From Cryptomeria japonica (Eukaryota > Streptophyta > Pinopsida > Cupressales > Cupressaceae): a stretch of 64,000 bases of DNA. The notes under the pieces were generated by a model. The model made no database searches. It saw only the letters and a program-made list of their open reading frames with translations, and was not told the origin of the DNA. A program made the position numbers and the translations under genes. This document shows, piece after piece, positions 12,566 through 25,777 of this stretch (position 1 is the stretch's first letter; each line of letters opens with the position of its first letter). The stretch is taken from NCBI RefSeq assembly GCF_030272615.1, contig NC_081415.1, positions 506,245,373 through 506,309,372 of the forward strand, read 5' to 3'.

Positions 12566-15477
12566 ATGCGATATGTTTCAAGAAATGCATCGGCAATTAA
12601 TGGCGCCCGCCTAATGGGAAGAAAACGAAAGGCAGCGAGCTCTGACTGTCATGGAAATTCGGTTGAACTATGCACAGCAGAAGAAAGGGGTTTAAGTCCA
12701 ATGTATGCCATTCACCCGGTGGAAGATTGCCCCCAAGAATTTGTAAGCGAGGTGCATTTGGAGGAGGAGACGACTATTGAATCATTGCCTTCGGATATCT
12801 GGGTAAGTTAATTTTATAATTCTTTCTTTTTTCCCTTAGCTATTTTCCCAATATGATAAGTCTATGATAAGTTTCTTTATATAATAGGCAATGACTTGTA
12901 TAGCAGAAAACCCATTGCCCATTTAGGATTTTAATGGTGAATTAATATTACAGAGGTTTTTTTTAATTGGTGAAAAAGAAATAAAAGTCCCTCGAAATAA
13001 AAGTCCCTCCACCTCATTGAAGCACAATGGGGTTCTAATCCTTATGGAACATTTGGCTTTAACCTGTGAGTGAAGCAGGTTTCTGTCAAGTTCAATCTGC
13101 TATTAGTTAGGTCTTCCATCTCTATCCAACAATTCTTCGTGAGAACTTTAGTGACTATCATAGCACCTCACTATTACATAGTGCGTGATCTTTTTATATT
13201 CACCATTCTACTGTCATGCCTCTTCCATACATTTTCATTATTTAACTCCTAAATGTTTTCCTCTTATCAGTGTTTGAGTCTCGATATAATTATCATACTA
13301 TATGCATTTTATTAAAAACTGTCCACCCTTATTAACAGTCCATAGAATTTGAAGAAAGAACTCACAGACATTGTCTTGCTACTATCATGTGTGAAGTGTA
13401 TTTGTCTTTATGATAATTAGGTCTCTAGACTGCCACTATATGCCTAGCAAGGTCTGTGAATAACAAATGTAATTGAATACTTATCCTCTTGACGTGTGCT
13501 CTGTCATTTGTGGCTTCTGGACCCAGACTTTGTCTTCTGTCATACATCTTTCAGATGCACTCCACAAGTCAAATACACTGTCACTGATCCTTTGTCCTAC
13601 TTAATCTTTTCAATTCTGTCATTGTATTGGTCATACTCTCTGATTTCAATGTATCATGATGGATATATAACCTCAGTCAAGGCATGCAAGTTTAGTGAAC
13701 TGAGATGCAAACTTTAGGATTTTCAAGGTTCAAACTTCTTGCAAAGACTATCACCCTCGTCTTTTATGGATATTTCAAGGAACTAACCACACTATAAGAA
13801 TAAAATGCCAAATCAATGGTTTCTACCATCTAGAAATTTTATCCATTCTTATTTGAGACAAGGACTGTCATCGCTAGGACTGTCATCATTGTACTCGTGT
13901 TCATGACTTGTTCACAGTTCACCCTGTGATGCTTTGTTCATAGCTTGATACTGTGATTATGTACTCATTAAATTCATATATACAGATGAAAAGCGATAGA
14001 GGGAAATAAATAAAAAGTTACTAGAGATGAATGAAACAATACCCAACCTACCTATAGAACTATCATATTTCCTCTATATGTAAAGTAGTTGAATAAATTA
14101 CAAATGAGATTTACCATTGCTTTAATATCTAAAATAAACTCTACCAACTTCAAGCTCACATCATGAGAAACTGGTCGAGTGCTCTGCTTCTCCATAGATG
14201 TCAGTTCATGGCGAACAATTCCTTTGGGATAGTTCAGCTGCGAATCAGTGGAGGTAACAACGTCCTGTCTTTACTCCCTTTTCATCAAATCTATTTCCCC
14301 TGAAGATCAACAACCTATAACGTTCAGTTTTGGAAGTTATGTTATTTCTCCAAATTATACTTCATTGTTCTATAAACAAAATTCTAAATCATCTTTTAGC
14401 CATTCTGCTCGCCCAGTTTTCATCCTGGGCTGATATTATTTCTTCAGATAATGCCCAGATTGTATTTACATTTATATTTGTATTTCTACACTTTGTTCTT
14501 GTTCTGGAATAGACAATATAGAGGAACCAAAAAATGTGTGAGGCTTCAAAACATTATCCCCTGAAGATCTAGCCCCATCCCCATCTTATCTCACTCAAAT
14601 CAGCCAATTATCCCCTGCTTTTTAACTCTTGCATTTCTATGCCTTCGTCTCTTGGTAGAAATCAACTAGTTGTCCACACAGACAAACTATATCCACAAAT
14701 CACCCAGGAATTCACACCACAGACAACATCCACAAATCACCCAGGAATTCACACAGTTAATATCTCCAAAGTGCCACCGGGTGCAATGTTCAGCTCATCC
14801 GCTCCGAAGCCCTATGCCCTGCTATGTTCAGAAGATTCTGGGATCTCTATTACCATTTCATTAGTTTTTTAATATTAAATTTATGTTTGGTTGTAATTGT
14901 TGGAGTTGGTCTGCAATCCGAGAACACAAGATTCTGTTGAGCATTTGAGACATTCTAGCTCATCTCTGTACTCTAGTGATGATCTACAATCTAGGACCTA
15001 TGTTACCATTTCATTAGTTTTTTAATTTTAAATTTATGACATCTATTATCATTTCATTAGTTTTTTAATATTAAATTTATGTTTGGCAGCATTTAAAATG
15101 TTTATAATGCGTATGCTGGCAATCTCATGGCTTACGGATGCATAAAATATGATTTTGTTTATTTGAGGCATTTCGGAATGGCTCTTCTTTGTTCTTGACC
15201 TTGTTTGTTGTAGAGGTAAATTGAAACAAATTACATGGATACAAAAGTAGGTCGGTCTGTTTCAAAAGCTAATTTACAATAGCTACAGACTGCCAAAAGA
15301 ATGTGAAGTAGTGGGGAGGTGAGGTTGAGTGAACTTAATATTTGTAACATATTTGACTGCGTATGTCACTGTCAGGCAGTATTGGTTCAGATGTTAGGTA
15401 TGACTGCTGCAATGTCTCCCGAGTCCTCCTCATCCACCAGTTTAAATCCAGCTGAGGCCTACCTTTTCTTAAGATGA
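12566..15477 (+). CDS. Two-exon gene of unknown function with F-box-like exon-1 end, copy A
   Basis: Exon 1 (12566-12802) starts MRYVSRNASAINGA and ends IESLPSDIW at a consensus donor TGG|GTAAGT. The LPSDIW end recalls the start of an F-box. The last exon (15376-15477) follows CACTGTCAG and encodes 34 codons, AVLVQMLGMTAAMSPE to AYLFLR, then TGA. Both exons are in phase 0, so they could join directly to give about 112 residues. More exons in the 2.6-kb intron cannot be excluded. Copy B keeps both exons, with a whole-codon deletion and several third-position changes in the last exon, which suggests past coding constraint. A nearby alternative ATG at 12558 gives a short frame. The protein is not recognised, and the F-box link rests on six residues. 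Confidence 0.5.
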
Positions 15478-16595
15478 CAAATTCCTTTGTTGATGCTGCA
15501 TATGTCATATATATGAAAAACAGACAAAACAAATTATTTCCAAAAGTATTTAATCCGTGAATAAAGTTTTGAATGGTTTAGAGCATGCACAGAACAGGTA
15601 ACAGTGCTTGCCCTGAGTCATAACAGACCATGACACTATGGCAGGGGTATCATCTGCTTGAAAGCTGCTTGCATTCACAATGTCCTGACCTCTCACCTTG
15701 CTCTCACTCTCTTGTCTCATGTGCAGGCTATTTATTTTCTTACCTACACCAAACTCTCCACTACCCACCTCTTTGTCTTCACAGTCTACACAACCTCTTG
15801 GCCACTTCGCCCTTTTGGTCATTTCCTCTACTTTGAAACCCATACCATATCATGTGACCCCCATTAAATGTGATGGAAAAGGCTCTCCAAATTTTGTTCC
15901 ACGCACCCTCTCCCCTAAAGCTCTTCTATGAGCATAAAGTTTAAATATCCTCTGCTAAAGGAAAGGGGAGTTTTAGAGTGACCTTTCATCTTATTTTGGC
16001 AACAATTTATGGAGTTGTGATCCCATAGATAGTAAAATTGTTACTTATTTTTAAGCAATCCTCTTGAATAATATTTTTAAATGAAATTATTAATAATATT
16101 TCTTGCAAATAAAATGTGTAGACAAAATTGTAGGCAAATAAAAGGGTGAGGAAAAAAAATGTTGAAGGTGTATGTTATTTTTTCCAATAAGCAGTCGTTG
16201 CTTATTTCCAACTCTCCCTTTTTTAAAGCTTATTTTTCAGTATTTAAGCAACTGCTCCATTTAGATAGGAAAAGATTTTCTTTTATCTTTTTTTCTAATT
16301 GAAAATTTACATGGGAACACTCCAATTGCTTAAATTTAAGAAAAAAATGTTTATAAACAATCCCATAGAAACATAGGGTAGTTGCTTTGAAATGCCTTTT
16401 TCTCATATTTCGAAGACCAATACCTTCCTTTTCTATTTCTTTGAAAAATGTTTATATCATTAATTAATTGCAACCGAATCTTTCTTTGCAACCGAATCTT
16501 TCTGCTCCATGCTTTCAATGACCCATCTAGATTGAATGAGGAAAGCTCTCACACTCCCATCAATTCATATTTCTATTGAGGCCCCTCCAATTCCT

Positions 16596-16713
16596 TGGAA
16601 TCAAACTTTTAGCAAGTCGATGAGGCTTCATTATGGAATAATGAAAATGGCTTTTGGAATCAAACTTTTAGCAAGTCGACGAGGCTTCATTATGGAATAA
16701 CAAAAATGGCTTT
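16596..16713 (+). repeat. 59-bp tandem duplication
   Basis: Two adjacent copies (16596-16654 and 16655-16713) contain AAACTTTTAGCAAGTCGA and TTCATTATGGAATAA, with very few differences, so the duplication is recent. A 67-codon minus-strand frame next to it (16915-16712) is unrecognised and not annotated as a gene. Confidence 0.85.
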
Positions 16714-18429
16714 ACGCCTGCCTATATCGTTTCTTTAAGACATCCAAAATCGTTTTGACTACCAAAGCCCCTTGATTTCTCTCCGTGCTAATTTTAATTG
16801 CATTTATTGATTTGCCCCTTCGTAGCCACTCACACATTCTCTTTAATTTCTCCCCACTACTCCCATGCAGGGTCTCTTCCCCTCCCTTCTCCACGTGGAT
16901 GCCCCCATTCTGCATGGGTGGGCAGGATGCTCCTGCATCAATAGTAGATTGACCTATAGGAAGGACTATTTGTGTTATTGCTTAACACATGATTCTTTTT
17001 GAGCTACTATGTATGGCATTGTGAAATGAATATTAGCAATTGAAGTATATGATAGAGCTAGATCTAGAGCCCGTGCATGAGTCAGATCCAAGGGATATCT
17101 CTATTAATATTTTCACATTTAAATTGGTGAGTGAATAATTTGGGAATAAATTTTTGAGAGCATGTGTTTGTTTGTTTTTCATCTAGCTCCATCATTGTTA
17201 CCTTTAAGTACGCTCCATGGTTGTGTTATTGTTAAGTATACTCCTTGACTTTCACCTCTTATAAAGAATTAGCAAACTATTTGTTTAATTTTCCTCTTAT
17301 TCTTTATTTCCTATAAGTCCCCTCATCGGCCTAGAGAAGCCCTTCTTGTTGATTGGTGATGGCAACTTCCACTCAGTGCTCTTCAACAGTGTGATTGCCC
17401 CATGCTTCAACAGATTGTCCAATGTCCTAGCACTCAACTGCTCTGATGCCCTATATCCACGTTGACACCTTATAGAGCTCATTCACATCTTTTTGTTACC
17501 CATGGCTCAAGTAAGAGAAACAATAGGGTTGCTAGCATATCTATGAGACTATTAAGTTTCATACTTGGAAGTTTCATTATTTTAGCACCTAGAATTTCAT
17601 CAAAATAAGAACTCTATTTGAGGCATAATGAGCCTAATAGTTTAACCAAAAAAATTGCCCTTCGAGGAACAAAACACACATATTTCTCATTTCAACTAGA
17701 ACTTAGATCTTACGCAACCCAACTTTAGTATAATGACAATAGAAAGGAAATCTAATTCTCTCTTTAAAAATAATCTCAAAATAGATAAAGATCGAGCCAT
17801 ATAACCTCCAAAGCCATATAACTATTGGAGGTTATATCTTCCACGAAGGGTAGATTAGAATGACATAGACATAAGTTTTAAACCTTCGCAACCATAGGTA
17901 ATTCTCAAGGAAAAAGAACAACAATTAGAAAGTTTAAGGAACTAATAGTAGAAGTGTGTTGGGCTAAAAATTGCATACTAATGGGTGTGAGAATCAGCTA
18001 TTAAGACTTTATAACTAATGAGAGTAGTTATTTTTGTCTTTAATATTAAAGTTAGATTTATTATTGTAACCATTTATTATGAAATGATACATTGAGTTTT
18101 TTTTTAAATATGGATTTTTTCTTAGAATAATAGATGTGTGATGAATGAGGTGTCCATAAAATCATTGTTTGTTCATAATATCATTTGTACTGAATTCAAT
18201 GAAAATATTTTATTAATATTAAATGAAAATAGTATTGATAACAAAATCCCATCTTTATGCTCAAATTGTTGCTAAATTAAAATAAATTCTGGAAAAAAAA
18301 AAATTCTTTGTTCTTATGAATGTGAAAAAAGCATGGTACCGTTGAAGAAAAATCCGCTCCCTAGCTAGTGGAGTTTGAAAAAAGCATGCCACCGTTAAAG
18401 AAAAAAACACGCTGCATTCTTTCACCTAT

Positions 18430-18437
18430 TATATATA
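18430..18437 (+). promoter_or_regulatory. TATA box of duplicated gene, copy B
   Basis: TATATATA in the same conserved context as in copy A, about 263 bp upstream of the ATG at 18700. The shorter distance reflects a deletion in the 5' part of copy B. Confidence 0.5.
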
Positions 18438-18699
18438 GAATTCCCAGACCTGTTCGGTTGGATTTCTCATCTTCCACGCCCCTCCCAATTGCGTCGCTCT
18501 GTGCAATCTGTTCGGCTCTTCAAACTGGTAAAAACGTCCTGTCTTTACTCCCTTTCCATCAAATCTATTTGCCAATTATCCCCTGTTTTTCAACTCTGCA
18601 TTTCTGTTCCTGTCTCTTAGTAGAAATCAGCCAGGAATTCACACAGTGAACATCTCCAGAGTGCCACCGGTTACACGTTGAGAAGATTTACTCAACAGA

Positions 18700-21612
18700 A
18701 TGCGATATGTTTCAAGAAATGCAACGGCAATTAATGGCGCCCGCCTAATGGGAAGAAAACGAATTGCAGCGAGCTCTGACTGTCATGGAAATTCGGTTGA
18801 ACTATGCACAACAGAAGAAAGGGGTTTAAGTCCAATTTATGCCATTCATCCAGTGGAAGATTGTCTACCAGGCATTGTGAGCAAAGTGCATTTGGAGAAG
18901 GAGACGAATATTGAATCATTGCCTTAGGATATCTTGGTAAGTTAATTTTATGGTTCTTTCTTTTTAACCTTAGCTGTTCTCCCAATACGATGAATTTCTT
19001 TATGTAGCAGGGAATGACTTGTATAGCAGAGAACCCATTGCCCATTTAGGGTCTTAATCATGAATTAATATTACAGAGGTTTTTTTAATTGGTAAATTTG
19101 AGGAAATAAAGGTCCCTCCGCCTCATTGGAGCACAACGGGGTTCTAACTTCTGACCCTTATGGAACATTTGGCTTTAACCTGTGAGTGAAGCAGGTCTCA
19201 GTCAAGTTCAGTCTGCTATTAGGTCTGCCATCTCTATCCTTCAAACACCAACAATTCTTCATGAGAACTTTAGTAACTATCATAGCACCTCACTATTACA
19301 TAGTGCATGATCTTTTTATATTCACCATCCTACTATCATGCCTCTATCATACATTATTGTCATTCACCTCCTAAATGTTTTCCTCTTATATCAGTGTTTG
19401 GGCCTCGATACAATTATCATCAAAACTATCCACCCTTCTTAATAGCCCATAGAATTTGAAGAAAGAATAACTAGGTCTGTGAATAAAAAATGTAATAGAA
19501 CTCTTATCCTCGAAGTATGCTCTGTCATTTGTGGCTTCTTGACCCAGACTTTGTCAAAATACTATGCATTTGTCCCAGAATCTCTAATTTGCGAATTAGC
19601 TCACTGTCAAAAACCTCTACTACCATCTATGATTCTATGATTCTGATTGCTTTTGATTTCTTTCTTTCTTTCCACTAACCCTTTTGTTTGTTTTATGATC
19701 CTTGGACCATTATGCACTCACAGACATTAAACTCTTATCCTCTTGAAGTGTGCCCTATCATTATGCTATAGCATAGCAAGGTCTGTAAATAACAAATGTA
19801 ATTAAACTCTTATCCTCTTGAAGTGTGCCCTATCATTTGTGGCTTCTTGACCCAGACTTTGTCAAAATACTATGCACTTGTTTTAGAATCTCTAATTTGC
19901 GAAATAGCTCACTGTCAAAAACCTCTACTACCATCTATGATTCTGATTGCTTTTGAATTCTTTCTTTCTTTCCACTAACCCTTTTGTTTGTTTTATGATC
20001 CTTGGACCATTATGCACTGTTATTTACTACTGTCATCCACATGGCCATTATTTGTGGTTTAATTTATCACTTTGTCATAAACTCTGTCAATGGCCCTATC
20101 AAATGCACTAAAGCACCTCTACCTATAGAGTTTTGACACATACTTCTCATAGACTCTGACTGCTTTTGATTTCTTTTTTTCTTTCCACTAACCCTTTTGC
20201 TTGTTTCATGATCCTGCACTGTTATTTACTACTGTCATCTACATGGCCATTATTTGTTGTTTGATTTATCACTTTGTCATATACTCTGTCAAATGCACTA
20301 AACCACCTCTACCTATAGATTTTTGACACATACTTCTCATACCTTTATAATAGCTTTGTTCACTATCATGGTTCATTTAAAAATGTCTTCCAACCATGCT
20401 TACCATATCAATATTCATCATTTAAGTGCTCACTCAGACATAGGGGTTCTAAAGAGAAATTTGACAATGGTACTTGCTATATTTCTTTGTCTTCTATGCT
20501 CTAATTGAGTATTGAAAGCTTTGGCCTCTGCAATATGTCTTTCAGACGCACTCCACAAGTCCAAGTACACTGTCACTGATCCTTTGTCCTAATTAAACTT
20601 TTCAATTCTGTCCTCGTATTGGTCTTCTCTGATTTAAATGTATCATGATGGAGATATAACCTCAATCAAGGCATGCAAGTTTAGAGAACTGAGCATGGTA
20701 GACAATATAGATGTTTCAAAAAATGTGCGAGGCTTCACAACATTATCCCCTGAAGGTCTGGCCCCGTCCCCATCTTATCTCACTCAAATCAGCTAATTAT
20801 CCCCTGCTTTTTAACGCTTGAATTCATCAAATCACCTAGTTATCCACACAGACAAACTATATCCACAAATCACCCAGGAATTCACCCACCTAACATCTCC
20901 ACAGTGCCACGGGATGTAAAGTTCAGCTCATCCGCTGCGATACCCTATGCCTTGCTATGTTCAAAAGATTCTACCATTTCATTAGTTTTTCATTAGTTTT
21001 TTAATATTAAATTTATGTTTGGTTGCAATTTCTGAAGTTGGTCTACAATCTGAGAACACAAGATTCTGTTGAGCATTTGAGACATACTAGCTCATCTTTG
21101 TACTCTGTAGTGATGATCTACAATCTAGGACCTCTGTTACCATTACACTAGTTTTTAAATATTAAATTTATGTTTGGCAGCATTTGATGAAGTTTATAAT
21201 GTGTGTGATGCCAATCTCATGGCTTACGTATGCGTATAATATATATGATATTGTTTATTTATGTGAGGAATTTTGCAATTGTTCTTCTTTGTTCTTGACC
21301 TTGTTTGTTGTAGAGGCAAATTGGAAAAATTGCATGGATACAAAACTAGGCCAATATGTTTCAACAAGTAATTTACAATAGCTACTTTAGACTGCAAAAA
21401 GGATGTAGAATTGGGGGGAGGTGAGGTTGAGTGAACTTAATACTCTTTTAGTCAACTGACATTTGTGCATATTTGAGTTTTGTAACATATTTGACTGCGT
21501 ATGTCACTGCCAGGCAGTATTGGTTCAGATGTTAGGTGTGGCTGCTGCAATGTCTCCTGAGTCTTCATCTACCAGTTTAAATCCAGTTGAGGCTTACCTT
21601 TTCTTAAGATGA
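18700..21612 (+). pseudogene. Copy B of the duplicated two-exon gene, premature stop
   Basis: Exon 1 begins MRYVSRNATAINGARLMG and matches copy A, but codon 76 is TAG (18925-18927) where copy A has TCG. The donor is still present after the exon (GT at 18937-18938), and the TGG codon before it has become TTG. The last exon (21514-21612, 33 codons) follows CACTGCCAG and reads AVLVQMLGVAAAMSPE to AYLFLR, then TGA. Relative to copy A it lacks one serine codon and carries several silent changes. The gene probably decayed recently, unless the shortened 75-residue product has a use of its own. Confidence 0.55.
19474..20350 (+). repeat. Nested tandem duplications in the intron of copy B
   Basis: A 306-bp unit starting GGTCTGT recurs at 19474 and 19780 with shared text such as GACCCAGACTTTGTCAAAAT. 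A second unit starting ACTGTTATTTACTACTGTCA recurs at 20016 and 20218 (period about 202 bp). Copy A has single, shorter versions, so these expansions occurred in copy B after the segmental duplication. Confidence 0.75.
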
Positions 21613-21799
21613 CAAATTCTATGTTGATCCTGTATTTTTAAAGTTAGGGAACATATACCATATAAACAGTATTTTTAATCCGTGAATAAACTTTTGAATG
21701 GTTTAGAGCATGCACAGAACAAGTGACAGTGCTTTCCCTGAGTCCTGACAGACCATGACACTATGGCAGTGGTACCATCTGCTTGGAAGCTGCTCTTAA

Positions 21800-23465
21800 T
21801 TATGGTATCAGAGTAATTCCAGGTTTTGAAATCAGCACAATTGTTCCATCAAGGTTAGCCAATTTCTTACGCATCTAATATAGGCATATGGTACCAGAAT
21901 TCAATAGCTCATGTTAGTGCAGAGCAAATTTCAATTTTATTGTTGCACTTTCAAATAAATTGCTGAAATCAATAAACTTATTTGTCCATTGATATGTAAA
22001 TGGATTTGTTGTTTAATAAAAAAAAAAAGTTTATTTGGGAGGGGTTGAATTGGCCCCCTCCTCAAGGCTGCAGGAATGGTCATTGGTCATGGCCATTTTT
22101 TTCAGCCTAATATTTCTATGTTGATTTTTGTTTTATTTTTTTATTGCACTTTTTTTTAAAATTATTTTAAACAAGATATAAGTGAACTGTATGTTTGAAA
22201 AAGTTGCGTTTAATGAAATAATGTTGCATGAAATGCGTTTTAACTTTCATTCATTATGTCAATATTTTAACATATATGTAAACAAACAAATTATATGTCA
22301 AATGTATTTAATTTTCACAACCACTTAGTTGCATTTGTGCTTAAGTTTGAATTTTTATGTTCACTTTATATTAATAATATAATAACTTTTAATTTCACTC
22401 TTGTTGTATGTTTGAACTTTGGCATTCGCATTTTTTTATCTATACCTTACATGTTTTAACTTAAATGTTTACTTTTTGTGTCACTGAAGTAACTTTTTGT
22501 GAAAACATTTCAAATTTTGTTTTTAGTTTGGTATGTTTGAACTTTTATCTGTATATTTAAACTTTAGCATTCACTTTTTATATGTGTGAAGTGTGTGTTC
22601 AAACAACTATGTGTGAAATGAACAAACATCATGTGAAATATGTTTTAACGTTAACATGTGTGAAATGAACAAACTTTAGCATTTACTTTGTATATGTGTG
22701 AAGTGTGTGTTCAAACAAACTATGTGTGAAATGAATAACTATCATGTGAAATATGTTTTAATGTTAACATGTTTGTGTACGTTTATACTTCGGCATTCAC
22801 TTTGTGTGAATAGTGTATTAACTTTGACAATCATTTATGTTGCATGTTGAACTTTAGTGTGAAGTGTGTTTGAACTTTGGGATTCACTGTATGTTTGTAC
22901 TTTGATATTGTTGAACTTAAGTGTTTACTTTGTGTGTGTTTGAATTATTTTTTTGTGAAACATGTTTATATTTGACATCTTTGAATAAACTCCATCAGTT
23001 TGAAAAAAATTGCATGTTTATTTAATGTGTGGCTAAAGTATGACATGCATTCACTTTTTGTTTCTATGAAATGTGTAACTTTAAAATTATGAATTGTGTT
23101 TATGTGTTTGGAAGTTAATTTTGATATTTTACCTTGTGTGGTGTGTGCTTTAAAACTTTGTCATGTTTGATGAAAGTACATGTGTTTTGTTTCTACATGT
23201 GTGTGTTGATAGCTAATTTTGACAATTACCTTTTCGTATTTTAAGTAACTTTGGAGTTCACTTTGTGTGATGTGTCTTTGAATTAAATTTGACATTCATT
23301 TTGTGTGGTATGCGTTTTAACTTCTTCATGTGCATCACGGGTTAACATATTTGTCATGTTTGAACAAAGTTTATGTGTTTCTTTTATATGTATTTGTTTA
23401 AAAGGTAATTTTGATATTACCTTTGTTTGATGATTTTTTTTTTACATGTATTTGTTTGAAAGGTA
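21800..23465. other. AT/TG-rich stretch with diverged short repeats
   Basis: No gene was recognised. From about 22140 the sequence is built of degenerate phrases such as TTTGAACTTT, TTCACTTTGTGTG and ATGTGTGAAATG. A clear tandem pair of about 112 bp lies at 22561-22785, containing TATGTGTGAAGTGTGTGTTC in both copies. The stretch leads into the purine-rich tract. Confidence 0.6.
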
Positions 23466-23469
23466 ATTT

Positions 23470-23561
23470 TTAGAGAGAGAGAGAGTAGGGAGGGTGTGAT
23501 AGAGATGGGGAGGCTTGAGAGAGAGAGACCGAGACCGAAGAGAGTGAGGGAGAGGGAGACT

Positions 23562-23596
<35 letters not shown>

Positions 23597-23644
23597 AGGG
23601 AGGTAGGGAGCTAAGGAGAGGGAGAGTGGGTGAGATAGGGAGAC

Positions 23645-23688
<44 letters not shown>

Positions 23689-24345
23689 GGAAGGAGGAAG
23701 AGAAAGAGAGGGAGAGACCATAGAGAGAGCCCAAGTAATAAAAAAGGAGGGAGGGAGACCTAAGAGAGTGGGTGAGTGGCAAACATGAGAAAGTGAGTCA
23801 AAGAGAGCCCAAGTGAGATAGAGGGAGGCAAAGAGAGGCAAAGACTTGAGAGAAAGAAATGAGGGAGAGAGGAGAGAGGTTGCAATAGAAAGAGAAGGGG
23901 AGACTTGAGAGTTAGTTACAGAGACACAAAGAGAGGAGGATGTGTGAGAGAGAGGAAGTGAGAAAGGAGGGTGGGAGGGATGAAATGGAAGTGGGATAAT
24001 TATGACACACACACACACACAGAGAGAGAGGCAAAGAGAGGCAAAGACTTGAGAGAAAGAAATGAGGGAGAGAGGAGAGATGTTGCAATAGAAAGAGAAG
24101 GGGAAACTTGAGAGAGTTAGAGAGACACAAAGAGAGGAGGATGTGTGAGAGAGAGGAAGTGAGAAAGGAGGGTGGGAGAGATGAAATGAGGGGGAGAATT
24201 GAGAGAGATAAGAGGATGGAATGGAAGTGGGATAACTATGAGACAACCACACACACAAAAAGAGAGAGAGGGAGGGAGGCAAAGAGAGACAACAAATTGA
24301 GAGAGAGAGGGGGGTGGAAGGGATGGAATGAGAAGGGAAGACATA

Positions 24346-24381
<36 letters not shown>

Positions 24382-24429
24382 GAGGGTGGGAGGGATGGAA
24401 TCAGTGGTGGAGAACTGAGAGGCAACTAA

Positions 24430-24460
<31 letters not shown>

Positions 24461-24543
24461 GTACGTAGGGAGGGAAGGTGTGATGAAAAGATAGGGGAAG
24501 ATATGAGAGTTAGTTAGTTAGAGAGAGGGTGGAAGGGATGGAA

Positions 24544-24575
<32 letters not shown>

Positions 24576-25068
24576 GGTGGGAGGGATGGAATGAGAGTGG
24601 GACAACTATGAAAGAGACACACAAAAGCAGTGACTTGAGAGAGAGAGAGAGAGAGGGGGGGTGAGAGGGATGGAATGAGAGGTGAACTCAAAGAGAGCCC
24701 AAGTGAGAGGGAGAGAGATAGAGGCAAAGTGAGAATGGAGGGTGCAAGGGTTAGAATGAGACAAACAATTTGTGTGTGTGTGAGACACAAAGAGAGGATG
24801 TGATGGGAAGATAGGGGAGACATGAAAGAGACACACAGAAGCAGTGACTTGAGAGAGAGAGAGGGGGGAGATGGAATGAGAGGTGAACTCAAAGAGAGCC
24901 CAAGTGAGAGGGAGAGAGATGGAGGGAAAGTGAGAATGGAGGGTACAAGGGATGGAATGAGACAAACTATGTGTGTGTGTGTGAGAGAGACAAAGAGAGA
25001 GAGGATGTGATGGGAAGATAGGGGAGACATGAGAGAGAGAGGGTGGGAGGGATGGATCGAGAGGAACA

Positions 25069-25132
<64 letters not shown>

Positions 25133-25302
25133 GTGGGAGGGATTGAATGAGAGTTGGAGAACTCAGAAAGAGGCCAATTGAGAAAGGACAGAGGTTGCAA
25201 TGGAAAGAGAGGGGGAGACATGAGTGAGTTAGTTAGAGAGAGAAAGAGACGAGGATGAAGTGAGACAAGAGGCTGGGAGGGATGGAATGAGAGGGGGACA
25301 AC

Positions 25303-25355
<53 letters not shown>

Positions 25356-25735
25356 TGTGATGGAAAGATAGGGGAGAAATGAGAGAGTTAGAGAGAGAGA
25401 AGGATGGATGAAAAGGGAGGCAAAGACTTAAGAGATGGAGAATGAGAGATAGGGAGAGAGAAGGGAGGGAAAGAGACAGACAAAACAGAAGGGTGGGAGT
25501 TATAGAATGGTGGAGAAATAAGAGAGACAAAGATTGTCCAAGTGAGAGTGGAGGGAAGTTGCAATGGAAAGAGAGGGGGATACCTGATAGAGTTAGAGAG
25601 AATAGATAGATAATGACAGAGACAAAGAATATGGTGGAAGGGATAGAATGAGAGTGGGACAACTATGAGAGAGAGCAAGATAGAGAGACACAAACACACA
25701 ACGAGAGAGTGGTAGAGAATTGAGAGTCCAAATGT

Positions 25736-25777
<42 letters not shown>

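Larger units (their letters stand above)
9709..15669 (+). repeat. Segmental duplication, copy A
   Basis: Copy A comprises block P (about 9709-10665), a second block R, a LINE fragment and block Q (about 12115-15669). It matches copy B (17110-21793) in the same order and orientation. In P both copies contain GTTACCCATGGCTCAAGTAAG and TGCATACTAATGGGTGTGAG. In Q they share the TATA box, exon 1, the last exon and the end point GCTTG(A/G)AAGCTGC. Copy A has R2 and a LINE fragment that copy B largely lacks. Block P itself encodes nothing I recognise. Confidence 0.8.
17110..21793 (+). repeat. Segmental duplication, copy B
   Basis: Copy B holds block P (about 17110-18065), a remnant of block R (18216-18295) and block Q (about 18300-21793), collinear with copy A. 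By eye the copies are about 85-90% alike outside indels. Copy B lacks most of R2 and the LINE fragment, but its intron region is expanded by internal tandem duplications (19474-20350). Confidence 0.8.

Noticed and set aside
13070-13252. 60-codon frame with a similar counterpart at 19186-19374 in copy B
   Set aside because: Both lie in the presumed intron and are Phe/Leu/Ile-rich. Small indels between them do not respect codons, so the similarity is explained by the DNA duplication.
15550-15843. 97-codon minus-strand frame just beyond duplication copy A
   Set aside because: No recognisable domain. The part inside the duplicated block is not kept open in copy B, which argues against coding.
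21803-21814. TGGTATCAGAGT, 11 of 12 bases of a copia primer-binding site, just after duplication copy B
   Set aside because: No LTR end (CA) precedes it and no gag follows, so a chance match or a very old fragment cannot be told apart.
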